Part shown: in pieces, positions 34,697-45,142 of the stretch
Layout: every line of letters starts with the position of its first letter
How positions within the stretch are numbered: position 1 is the first letter of the stretch
Assembly: GCF_001735805.1 (NCBI RefSeq)
Contig: NZ_CP017248.1
Location: forward strand, 2,852,001-2,916,000
Direction of reading: 5' to 3'
DNA length: 64,000 nt
Source: Streptomyces fodineus
GTDB taxonomy: Bacteria > Actinomycetota > Actinomycetes > Streptomycetales > Streptomycetaceae
Notes under the pieces: generated by a model
What the model was told of the DNA's origin: nothing
The model's database searches: none
The model's input: only the letters and a program-made list of their open reading frames with translations
Position numbers and translations under genes: made by a program

Positions 34697-36495
34697 ATGA
34701 CGGTCCTGCCTGACGACGGGCTCCCACTGGCCGCCGAGTTCCCTGACGCGACACACGAGCAGTGGCAACGCCTGGTCGAGGGTGTGCTGCGCAAGTCGGG
34801 CAAGGAAGTCTCGGGCGAGGCAGCTGAGGACGCTCTGTCCACGACGCTGGAGGACGGGCTGCGCACGCGCCCCCTCTACACCGCGCGCGACGACGCGCCC
34901 GACCCCGGCCTGCCGGGCTTCGCCCCGTATCTGCGCGGCGGCCGCCCCGAGGGCAACACCGTGGGCGGGTGGGACGTACGGCAGCGGCACACCGCCCGCA
35001 CGGACAGCGCCGTCCTGGCCGACCTGGAGAACGGCGGCACCTCGCTGTGGCTGGTGCTGGGCGAGGGCGGCATGCCCCTCGCCGAACTGGGCCCGGCGCT
35101 GGAGGGTGTGTACCTCGACCTGGCGCCGGTCGTCCTGGACGCGGGCCGGGACACCGAGCGGGCGGCCGAGGCACTGCTGGGGCTGTACGCGGACCGGGGT
35201 GTCGACGCGCAGGCCGTACGCGGCAATCTGGGCGGCGACCCGCTGGGGTACGAGGCCCGTACCGGCACGGCGCTGGACTTCTCGCCGTACGCCGCCCTGG
35301 CCGCGCGCTGCGCCGAGCAGTACCCGGGTCTGCGCGCCCTGACCGTGGACGCGCTGCCCTACCACGAGGCGGGCGGCTCGGCCGCGCAGGAGCTGGGCGC
35401 CTCGCTCGCCACCGGTGTGGCGTATCTGCGGGAGCTCACCGAGGCGGGGCTGAGCGTCGAACAGGCCGCCGGGCAGCTGGAGTTCCGCTACGCGGCCACC
35501 GCCGACCAGTTCCTCACCATCGCCAAGCTGCGCGCCGCGCGCCGGCTGTGGGCCCGGATCGCCGAGGTCTGCGGGGCTCCCGGTGCGCAGGTGCAGCACG
35601 CGGTGACCTCGCCGGTGATGATGGCCCGCCGCGACCCGTGGGTGAACATGCTCCGCACGACCGTCGCCACGCTCGCCGCCGGGGTCGGCGGCGCCGACTC
35701 GGTGACCGTCCTGCCGTTCGACCACGCACTCGGCCTGCCCGACGCGTTCGCGCGCCGGATCGCCCGCAACACCTCCACGATCCTCATCGAGGAGTCGCAC
35801 CTGGCCCGGGTCATCGACCCGGCGGGCGGCTCCTGGTACGTCGAGCGGCTCACCGACGAACTCGCCCAGGCCGCCTGGGAGTTCTTCCGGACCATCGAGC
35901 GCGACGGCGGCCAGGCGGCCGTGCTGCGCTCCGGCCGGCTGCGCACCGACCTCGCGACGACCTGGGCGGAGCGTTCCAAGAAGCTCGCCAAGCGACGCGA
36001 ACCCATCACCGGCGTCAGCGAGTTCCCGCTGCTCGCCGAGAAGCCGGTGGAGCGCGAGCCCGCGCCCGAGCCGCCGTCCGGCGGTCTGCCCCGGGTGCGC
36101 CGGGACGAGGCGTACGAGGAGCTGCGCGCCCGCTCCGACGCCCATCTCGCGGCGACCGGCGCCCGTCCCCGGATCTTCCTCGCGACGCTGGGCCCGGCCG
36201 CCGCGTACACCGCGCGCGCCACCTTCGCGGCGAACCTCTTCCAGGCCGGCGGCATCGAGCCGGTGACCGAGGGGACCTTCGCGGACAGCGGCGCCACCGA
36301 GGCCGTGCTGTGCTCCAGCGACGCCCTGTACGCCGAACAGGCCGAGCAGACCGCCGAGTCCCTGCGCGCGGCGGGCGCCCGCCATGTGGTCCTCGCGGGC
36401 CGGGGCGAGTACGCCGGCATCGACTCGTACGTCTTCGCGGGCTGCGACGCCATCGACGTCCTGTCCGCGACCCTCGACCGCATGGGAGTGTCCTG

Positions 36496-36496
<1 letters not shown>
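34697..36496 (+). CDS. mutA: Methylmalonyl-CoA mutase small (beta) subunit
   Basis: 599-aa non-catalytic subunit of the adenosylcobalamin-dependent mutase that interconverts succinyl-CoA and methylmalonyl-CoA. It has the TIM-barrel domain ([80 protein letters not shown]) and a degenerate B12-type C-terminal domain lacking the DxHxxG ligand. Its stop shares one base with the mutB start (TGATG). No ribosome site of note precedes ATG 34697. Confidence 0.96.
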
Positions 36497-38670
<2,174 letters not shown>

Positions 38671-38684
38671 CGGGGGCTCTCGGG

Positions 38685-39689
38685 GTGGCATCGATCGATC
38701 TCGACACGTATGTGAAGGGCGTGCTGGACGGAAAGCGAGCGATCGTGGCCCGCGCGATCACGCTCGTGGAATCCACTCGCCCTGCGCACCGGTCGCTGGC
38801 GCAGGAGTTGCTGACCCAGCTGCTCCCGCACAGCGGCCGGGCGCGGCGGATCGGCGTCAGCGGGGTGCCGGGTGTCGGCAAGTCGACATTCATCGACGCG
38901 TTCGGCACGCTGCTGACCTCGCTGGGCCACCGGGTCGCCGTCCTCGCCGTGGACCCCTCCTCGACCCGCACCGGCGGCTCCATCCTGGGCGACAAGACAC
39001 GGATGGAGCGCCTGGCGGTCGATCCGAACGCCTTCGTCCGCCCCTCCCCCAGCGCGGGCACGCTGGGCGGGGTCGCGAAGGCCACCCGGGAGTCCATGGT
39101 GGTCATGGAGGCGGCGGGCTACGACGTGATCCTGGTCGAGACCGTAGGCGTCGGCCAGTCGGAGACGGCAGTGGCCGACATGGTCGACTCCTTCCTGCTG
39201 CTGACCCTGGCCCGGACCGGCGACCAGCTGCAGGGCATCAAGAAGGGCGTCCTGGAACTGGCCGACGTGATCGCCGTCAACAAGGCGGACGGCCCGCACG
39301 AGCGCGACGCGAAGGCCGCCGCCCGCGAACTGGCGGGCGCGCTGCGCCTGATGCACGGCAAGGAGGCGTTCTGGACCCCGCCGGTGCTGCACTGCAGTGC
39401 CCGCGACTCGGCCGGCCTCGATGTGGTGTGGGACCGCCTGGAACAACACCGTACGCTGCTCGACTCCACGGGCCGGCTGACCGCCAAGCGGCGCGATCAG
39501 CAGGTCGGCTGGACCTGGTCGATGGTCCGCGACGAGCTGCTGGGCCGCCTGCACGCCGACCCGGCCGTACGCGAGACCGCCCCGGACCTCGAACGCCAGG
39601 TGAGGGAGGGCCGGTTGACGGCGACACTGGCCGCGGAACGGATTCTGGAGGCGTTCGGGGGGCGCACGACTCCCCTGGCGGAGGCCTGA
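38685..39689 (+). CDS. meaB: MeaB/ArgK G-protein chaperone of methylmalonyl-CoA mutase
   Basis: 334-aa P-loop GTPase that protects and reloads adenosylcobalamin on the mutase. GTG 38685 is 14 bp after mutB. Motifs: GVPGVGKST at 60-68, AVDPSSTRTGGSILGDKTRM (base II/switch), VETVGVGQSE, NKADGPHERDA and the C-terminal dimerisation region. Fully consistent with operon context. Confidence 0.96.
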   Translation: MASIDLDTYVKGVLDGKRAIVARAITLVESTRPAHRSLAQELLTQLLPHSGRARRIGVSGVPGVGKSTFIDAFGTLLTSLGHRVAVLAVDPSSTRTGGSILGDKTRMERLAVDPNAFVRPSPSAGTLGGVAKATRESMVVMEAAGYDVILVETVGVGQSETAVADMVDSFLLLTLARTGDQLQGIKKGVLELADVIAVNKADGPHERDAKAAARELAGALRLMHGKEAFWTPPVLHCSARDSAGLDVVWDRLEQHRTLLDSTGRLTAKRRDQQVGWTWSMVRDELLGRLHADPAVRETAPDLERQVREGRLTATLAAERILEAFGGRTTPLAEA

Positions 39690-39814
39690 CATCGAGGTCC
39701 TGTTCGGCGAACCTCGACGCCGCGTCGGTCGCCCGGATGCGCGGCGCCGGCCCATGACCGCACGGGCCGCGCCGTGCACGGGCAGGGGTACCTCGAAGAC
39801 CCGCGCCCTGGCTC

Positions 39815-40657
39815 CTAGCCACCCGCGAGGAAACCGGCCAGCGCCCCGGCCGTCTCCTCGGGCGCCTCGACCTGCGGATAGTGACCGACGCCGGCCAGCA
39901 CGGTGAAAGCGGCACCGGGGCGGCGCCGGCGGAGGCGGGACAGGACGTGGGCTCCGCTGACGGGGTCCTCGGGGCCCCAGACGAACAGGAGCGGGCCCTC
40001 GTACTGTTCGAGGGCGCCGGTCCAGCGGTGGAAGTGGACGCGGCGGTCGTCGATGTAACGGAGCAGACGCGGCGCCAGGTGATGGCCCCTCTCGCGGGCC
40101 AAGGACACCCACATGTCGTGCAGCAGTTCGTCCGGGACGGGTTGGGCCAGGACGCTGCGCAGGCTCGCGGTGAACCTCTTCTCGTCGGTGAGACGGGCCA
40201 GAAGGGGGCCCATGCGACCGTGCAGGAGGCGCTGCACCGGGATCGGGCGGTGCAGGTCGGCGTAGAGGCCGCCGTTCAGCAGGGCGGTGCGGGTGAGGCG
40301 GCCGGGGTCACGTGCCATCAGCTCCTGGGCGACGGAGACGCCGTAGTCGTGAGCGACGAGTGCGGTCTCGCCGGTCCCCAGATGCCTCCACACCGCCTCG
40401 ACCAGGTCGGCCTGCTCATGGATGGAGTAGCGGTGCCGGCGCGGCTTGTCGCTCTGGCCGAACCCGAGCAGATCGAGGGTGGTCACCTCGCATCCGGCCG
40501 CGACCAGGTACGGCACGGTCATCGCCCAGTCGTGGGAGGAGGTGGGGAAGCCGTGCACCAGCGTCACGGGGCTGCCCGCACCGTCCTGGCGGACGAACAG
40601 GCGATGCCCGTTCAGCTCGACCATGGCGCCGCCGGCGATCCAGTCGGCACGGTTCAT
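39815..40657 (-). CDS. Alpha/beta hydrolase with Asp nucleophile (epoxide hydrolase / dehalogenase type)
   Basis: 280-aa alpha/beta hydrolase. Oxyanion motif HGFPTSSHDW, nucleophile elbow AHDYGVS with Asp instead of Ser, acid region FVWGPEDPVSG and catalytic His in GVGHYPQVEAPEE. The Asp nucleophile places it with epoxide hydrolases and haloalkane dehalogenases rather than esterases. The ATG overlaps the TetR stop (ATGA); it is the third gene of the oxidase-TetR-hydrolase operon. Confidence 0.9.
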   Translation of the reverse strand: MNRADWIAGGAMVELNGHRLFVRQDGAGSPVTLVHGFPTSSHDWAMTVPYLVAAGCEVTTLDLLGFGQSDKPRRHRYSIHEQADLVEAVWRHLGTGETALVAHDYGVSVAQELMARDPGRLTRTALLNGGLYADLHRPIPVQRLLHGRMGPLLARLTDEKRFTASLRSVLAQPVPDELLHDMWVSLARERGHHLAPRLLRYIDDRRVHFHRWTGALEQYEGPLLFVWGPEDPVSGAHVLSRLRRRRPGAAFTVLAGVGHYPQVEAPEETAGALAGFLAGG

Positions 40658-41337
40658 CCGGGGTCTCCGATTCCGTTGAGGAGGGCGTTCAGGCCGAAGG
40701 CGAACTCCTGGTCGCCGTCGGGAAGGTTGAGCGGTTCGGCGAGTTCCCGGACCACCGGGTACTGCGGCAACCCGGCGAACAGTTCCGTCATCGCGGTCCG
40801 CTCCTCGGCGCTGCGCGCCGCACCGCCGGCGCCCAGCAGCGCGGTGCCGATGACGAAGTGCGCGACGGTCAGATAGATCTGGACGGCCTGTGCCGGTTCC
40901 CAGCCGGCCCGGATCAGCACACCGAGCGCGGTCTCCCGGGCCCGCAGGGCGTTGGGTCCCAGCAGCTGCCCCATCGTCAGCAGCGGCACGATCGCGGGAT
41001 GCGCGAGCAGCACCCGTCTGAACTCCCACGCGCCTTCCTCCAGATCGGCCCGCCACCCCCGGCCGGTCTGTGGCGGCGCTCCCTCGCCCAGCACATGGTC
41101 GACGAGTTCCACCAGCAGCTCATCCCTGCTGGCCACATGCCGGTACAACGAGGTGTGCCGTACGCCCATCTCCTCGGCCACCCTGCGCATGGTGAGCGCG
41201 GAGAGCCCTTCGGCGTCCACGATCCGAAGTGCCGCCTGGGTGATCCGCCGCAGCTCGAGCCCGCCCGTGCGCGGGCGCTGCCGCTCCCGCGCCGCGTACC
41301 GGGCGCGCCACCATGGCGCCGATCCCGCCCTGGTCAT
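40654..41337 (-). CDS. TetR-family regulator
   Basis: 227-aa TetR regulator. An N-terminal basic stretch precedes the HTH: ITQAALRIVDAEGLSALTMRRVAEEMGVRHTSLYRHVASRDELLVELVDHVL. The C-terminal domain is of the TetR_C_1 kind. The ATG overlaps the upstream oxidase stop and its own stop overlaps the hydrolase start, so all three are co-translated. It probably binds the inverted repeat at 42527-42549 in front of the operon. Confidence 0.92.
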   Translation of the reverse strand: MTRAGSAPWWRARYAARERQRPRTGGLELRRITQAALRIVDAEGLSALTMRRVAEEMGVRHTSLYRHVASRDELLVELVDHVLGEGAPPQTGRGWRADLEEGAWEFRRVLLAHPAIVPLLTMGQLLGPNALRARETALGVLIRAGWEPAQAVQIYLTVAHFVIGTALLGAGGAARSAEERTAMTELFAGLPQYPVVRELAEPLNLPDGDQEFAFGLNALLNGIGDPG

Positions 41338-42521
41338 GGGCTGAGCAGGTCCCGGCCGACGTCGGCGAGCGTGGACCGGCCGGCCAGGGCGAGGGTGAGG
41401 TCGAGCTCGGCCATCAGGCAGCGCAGCACATGCCGTACGCCGTCCTCGCCGGCCAGGCCGAGCCCGAAGGCGTAGGGACGGCCGATCATGACCGCCTCGG
41501 CGCCGAGGGCCAGGGCCTTGGCGACGTCGGCGCCCGAGCGGATCCCCGAGTCGAACAGTACGGTGATCCGGGAGCCGACCTCGGCGGCAATCGCGGGCAG
41601 CGCCTGCAGTGAGGGGATCGCCCCGTCCACCTGACGGCCGCCGTGGTTGGAGACCACGATCCCGTCCATGCCCGCGTCCACGGCACGGCGGGCGTCGTCG
41701 AGGTGCTGGATGCCCTTGAGCACGATGGGACCGTCCCACTCCTCCCGCAGCCACGCCAGGTCGCCCCAAGTCAGGCTGGCATCACCGAAGTTGGCCGCCC
41801 AGTGCAGCAGGGCCCGGTCACGGTTGTCCTCGGTGACCGGCCCGCCGATCGCCTTGTGGAAGACCGGGTCGCTCCAGTAGTTCTGCACGCCGATCCCCTG
41901 GAGGAACGGCAGGTAGGCCTGGTCGAGGTCGCGCGGCCGCCACGCCATGGCGAAGGTGTCGAGGGTGACGACCAGGGCGGTGTACCCCGACTCCTTGGCG
42001 CGGTGGACGAAACTGGCGGCCAGCTCGCGGTCCTTCGGCCAGTACAACTGGAACCAGCGCGGCCCGGCCTCGGCCGCGACCTCCTCCATGGCGGTCGAGG
42101 CGGCCGTGGAGAGCGTCATCGTGACGCCGAGCGCCTTGGCCGCCCGGGCCACGGCGAGTTCGCCGTCCGGGTGGAGGATCCGCAGCACACCGACCGGGCC
42201 GAGGATGACCGGGGCGGGCATCTGCGTCCCGAGGACCGTGACCGACAGATCGCGCTCCGCGACGTCGCGGAGCATCCGGGGCACGATCTTCCACTGATCG
42301 AACGCAGCGAGGTTGTCCCGAGCCGTCCGCTCGGCCCCCGCCGCACCCGCGACATAGCCGTGGGCCTGCGGGGTCAGCCGCGTCCGCGCCACTTCCTCCA
42401 GCCGGTGCAGATCGGCCGGAAGCTCCGGGACGACCCCGCCAAGGCCGGCCAGGTAGATCTCGTTCTGGAAATCGGCAAGGGACAACGGGGGCTCCTTGGG
42501 CGCGACCGGCGAGCATGGCAT
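41334..42521 (-). CDS. FMN-dependent alpha-hydroxy-acid oxidase (lactate 2-monooxygenase-like)
   Basis: 395-aa FMN TIM-barrel enzyme. Motifs: PVILGPVGVLRILHPDGELAVARAAKALG, TLSTAASTAMEEVA, RWFQLYWPKDRELA, the active-site IVVSNHGGRQVDGA with catalytic His and Arg, and VLFDSGIRSGADVAKALALGAEAVMIGRPYAFGL. The insert region (RDLDQAYLPFLQGIGVQNYWSDPVF) is typical of lactate 2-monooxygenase-like proteins. First gene of the operon; ATG 42521 lies only four bases after a -10-like CATAGT, so the message may be leaderless. Confidence 0.9.
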   Translation of the reverse strand: MPCSPVAPKEPPLSLADFQNEIYLAGLGGVVPELPADLHRLEEVARTRLTPQAHGYVAGAAGAERTARDNLAAFDQWKIVPRMLRDVAERDLSVTVLGTQMPAPVILGPVGVLRILHPDGELAVARAAKALGVTMTLSTAASTAMEEVAAEAGPRWFQLYWPKDRELAASFVHRAKESGYTALVVTLDTFAMAWRPRDLDQAYLPFLQGIGVQNYWSDPVFHKAIGGPVTEDNRDRALLHWAANFGDASLTWGDLAWLREEWDGPIVLKGIQHLDDARRAVDAGMDGIVVSNHGGRQVDGAIPSLQALPAIAAEVGSRITVLFDSGIRSGADVAKALALGAEAVMIGRPYAFGLGLAGEDGVRHVLRCLMAELDLTLALAGRSTLADVGRDLLSP

Positions 42522-42526
42522 GGCCA

Positions 42527-42549
42527 CTATGCGTCCACTGGACGCATAG
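42527..42549. promoter_or_regulatory. Perfect 11-bp inverted repeat overlapping the oxidase promoter
   Basis: CTATGCGTCCA, one base, TGGACGCATAG. On the minus strand TTGTGC and CATAGT, 17 bases apart, form a plausible promoter whose -10 box is part of the repeat. The repeat fills the spacer and -10, so binding of a dimeric repressor would block transcription. The TetR encoded in the operon is the obvious candidate. Confidence 0.8.
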
Positions 42550-42596
42550 CACAAGAGACCGTGCACGCGACGCCGGCCGCGGCCCGCCGTATAGCG

Positions 42597-43805
42597 CTAC
42601 TTCTGTGTCCAGACCTGGTTGGGCTGTGTGCCGCCGCCGTAGCAGTCCCATATCTGCAGCGGCGCGCCATTGCCGGAGCCGTCGGCGTCCAGGCATTTCC
42701 CGGACCGGGGGTTGGTGACGGTGCCGTTGGCGTTGAACTGCCACTGCTGGGCGCCGGTGCCGTTGCACGACCAGAGCCGCACTCTGGCGCCGTTGGCCGT
42801 GGAACCGGCGGCCACATCGAGGCACTTGCCGGTCTGCGGGTTGACGAGGGTGCCGTCGGTCCGCGTCCACTTCTGGTTCCAGCCGGTTCCGCAGTCCCAC
42901 AGCTGGACGGGGGTGCCGTCGGCCGTGCCCCAGTCCTTCAGGTCCAGGCAGCGGCCGCTCTGCTGACCGGCGATCGTGCCGGACGTGCCGCCGCCTCCTC
43001 CTCCGCCACCGCCGGAGCCGTTGGAATCGTAGGAGAAGGAGTTCACGGCCAGGCCGGGGCCACCGACCCAGGGCTCGAAGCCGAACTGCACGCTGGTCAT
43101 GTACCACGCCGACGACAGGTAACCGCGGCCGATCGAGTCGTCGGTGAAGTCCTTGATGTTCACCGTGATCGCGTCGGTGGGCTGCCGGCGGACGTAGGAG
43201 ACGGTGTTCCAGGCGATGCCGCTGCCTTGGCGGCCGTACCAGACGTCCCAGTCGGCGCCCTCGATCCACACCGTGCCGACCTTGGTGCCGAACGGCGTGG
43301 GCGAGCCGGAGTGGTTGGCCCAGATCATCATCTCCTCGCCGTTGTTCTGGCCCGAGGGGTTGGAGCCGGTGTCGAACCAGATGTCGTACGCGGCGTCCCA
43401 CTGGCCGTCGGCGGTCGTGAAGTCGACGCTGGACTGCGGGTTGCCGAAGGCCGACACCTGTAGCGGCAGACCGTTGCCGCTGGAGCAGTTGCCGTAGTGG
43501 CAGCCGGCGTAGATCGACGGATACGCCGCCGGCGCGCCGCTGGTGCCCACGTCGTGCCAGCCGGTGGTGACCTTGAAGCCGTCGTCCGACACGTCGATGC
43601 ACTGCGGGACCGAGTCACCCCACTCGTTGTTCTGGACGACGTACTTGCCGCCCGAGACCTTCATGCTGTCGGTCTTGCCGCAGAGGGTCGTGTTCGCGGA
43701 CGCCGGCGAGGCGCCGGACAGGGAGAGGGCAACCAGGAACAGCGCAGCCACGACTGTCGCGACCGCCCCAACTCCCTTGCTCGGCTTCGGGCTCGATCTG
43801 GGCAT
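42597..43805 (-). CDS. Secreted GH12 endoglucanase with C-terminal ricin-type carbohydrate-binding domain
   Basis: 402-aa secreted cellulase. The signal peptide ends at about Ala37 (ASPASA/N). The GH12 domain (about 40-265) has NNEWGDSVPQCI, NNGEEMMIWANHSGS with the nucleophilic Glu, and FGFEPWVGGPGLAVNSFSYD with the acid/base Glu. A Ser/Gly linker containing nine consecutive Gly follows, then a ricin B/CBM13 domain with repeats SGRCLDLKDWGT, TGKCLDVAAGST and SGKCLDADGSG. AAAGGA precedes the ATG. A perfect CebR box lies 80 bp upstream, so expression should respond to cello-oligosaccharides. Confidence 0.93.
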   Translation of the reverse strand: MPRSSPKPSKGVGAVATVVAALFLVALSLSGASPASANTTLCGKTDSMKVSGGKYVVQNNEWGDSVPQCIDVSDDGFKVTTGWHDVGTSGAPAAYPSIYAGCHYGNCSSGNGLPLQVSAFGNPQSSVDFTTADGQWDAAYDIWFDTGSNPSGQNNGEEMMIWANHSGSPTPFGTKVGTVWIEGADWDVWYGRQGSGIAWNTVSYVRRQPTDAITVNIKDFTDDSIGRGYLSSAWYMTSVQFGFEPWVGGPGLAVNSFSYDSNGSGGGGGGGGGTSGTIAGQQSGRCLDLKDWGTADGTPVQLWDCGTGWNQKWTRTDGTLVNPQTGKCLDVAAGSTANGARVRLWSCNGTGAQQWQFNANGTVTNPRSGKCLDADGSGNGAPLQIWDCYGGGTQPNQVWTQK

Positions 43806-43884
43806 GGGAATCCTTTCGATGGCCGGAGCGCTTGTGCGGCGCCCGGACCGTGAGGGATGGACCCGGAAAGTGGGAGCGTCGATT

Positions 43885-43898
43885 TGGGAGCGCTCCCA
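43885..43898. promoter_or_regulatory. CebR operator (cellulase box)
   Basis: TGGGAGCGCTCCCA, a perfect 14-bp palindrome identical to the known CebR consensus. A half site TGGGAGCG occurs 14 bp away at 43871-43878, so binding may be cooperative. It lies in the 562-bp divergent gap 43806-44367, which also holds an inverted repeat TTCAC-TTT-GTGAA (44081-44093) but no clear gene. Confidence 0.92.
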
Positions 43899-44302
43899 TA
43901 ATGCGGAGCACCGCCGCCGGGACCTTCCGGAAATGAAATGAGAGGGGGATTGCGCCAAAACGGCGGATCGGCGCCGCCGTGAGGCGGGGCCGGCAGGCGG
44001 CATGCGAGCTCGCCCAGCTCATTGCCGCCGCGACACATGAAGCCAGCGAGGCTGATTGACTGTCAAGCGGTCTGCATCTGTTCACTTTGTGAAGTCAACG
44101 CCGACGTCTTCTTTGGTGGTGCACGCGCGTCGCCTCGTCCTCGCACTGCGGCGCGTCCGGCCTCGGCATCCTTGAACTCACAGGACCTACACCGGTTCTG
44201 ATGGAACGTCATGGTCGTCGCACCACCCCTCGTGCGATGTGGACGCACCCCTTGCCGATGCATCCGGGCGGGGCTAGGGTGCCGTCTCAGTCCGTCACCA
44301 GC

Positions 44303-44314
44303 TAGTAGCTACTA
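44303..44314. promoter_or_regulatory. Palindromic candidate operator of the downstream TetR gene
   Basis: TAGTAGCTACTA is a perfect 12-bp palindrome, unusually AT-rich for this DNA, 53 bp upstream of the TetR gene. Its position suits autoregulation. Confidence 0.5.
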
Positions 44315-44367
44315 ACCAATTCGCCCTGGTAGCCACTGGCGGACCTTCGGGCCGGGAGTGGAAGCGG

Positions 44368-45102
44368 GTGGTGAACATGGCTGAGGGGGCGCCCTCGTAC
44401 CGGCGCGACCGGCCACGACTGCCGGCCGCCGAGCGGCGGCGCCAGATCATCGACGTAACCTCCGTACTTATCGCAGATCGCGGTTTCTGGGGACTGTCGA
44501 TGCAGGACGTGGCCGATCGGTGCGGGCTCACCGTTCCGGGTGTGCTGCGTCATGTCGGCTCCAAAACCGGCTTGCTCGTCGCCGTGCTGGAACACCGAGA
44601 TGTCGAGGATGCACGATCACTGCGCGCGCACCTCGGCGTCGGTGAGGAGGAGGTCCCGGACGAGTGGTCCGCCGGCGGCCCCCACGGAGTCGGTCTGCGG
44701 CAGTTGTGCTCCGCGACCATGCAACGCAACTCTGAACAACCGGAGTTCGTCCGGCTCTTCACGGTGCTTGAAGCCGAGTCGCTGACACCAAGCCATCCCG
44801 CGCACGCCTACTTCGTGAAGCGGCAAGACCAAGCGATAGCCGCCTTCACGTCCTTGGCCAGGGACATCAGCGACCATCCCGAATCGCTCGCCCGGCACAT
44901 CGTGGCGATGATGGACGGCCTGCAGATTCAGTGGCTGCGAGCGCCGGAGACGGTCGACCTGGTCCGGGAATGGGAGTCCGCCGCCGATGCGCTGTTCGGT
45001 GAACGGGAAGGCGACGCGCGCACGAAGACCTCTCCGGGTCGGGCACCGAGAACCTCGCGCAGTACAGGGGATGGTTCCGGCGGCGCCTGCCGGAGTCGCT
45101 GA
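44368..45102 (+). CDS. TetR-family regulator
   Basis: 244-aa regulator. HTH: ERRRQIIDVTSVLIADRGFWGLSMQDVADRCGLTVPGVLRHVGSKTGLLVAVLEHRD. The ligand domain contains VGLRQLCSATMQRNSEQPEFVRLFTVLEAESL and HIVAMMDGLQIQWLRAPETVDLVREWESAADALF, similar to regulators next to glycosidase genes. The C-terminal 35 residues (DARTKTSPGRAPRTSRSTGDGSGG) look disordered. GTG 44368 has GGGAG at 9 bases; ATG 44377 is the alternative. The target is unknown, possibly the divergent cellulase. Confidence 0.88.
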   Translation: MVNMAEGAPSYRRDRPRLPAAERRRQIIDVTSVLIADRGFWGLSMQDVADRCGLTVPGVLRHVGSKTGLLVAVLEHRDVEDARSLRAHLGVGEEEVPDEWSAGGPHGVGLRQLCSATMQRNSEQPEFVRLFTVLEAESLTPSHPAHAYFVKRQDQAIAAFTSLARDISDHPESLARHIVAMMDGLQIQWLRAPETVDLVREWESAADALFGEREGDARTKTSPGRAPRTSRSTGDGSGGACRSR

Positions 45103-45142
45103 GCGAGCTGCTCGGCCCGCGTGTGATGGCCACAGGGCGTCA

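Noticed and set aside
44063..44263. Possible 49-66-aa minus-strand ORF containing NRCRSCEFKDAEAG
   Set aside because: Weak ribosome site, no family, and it lies in the regulatory gap before the cellulase; not enough support.
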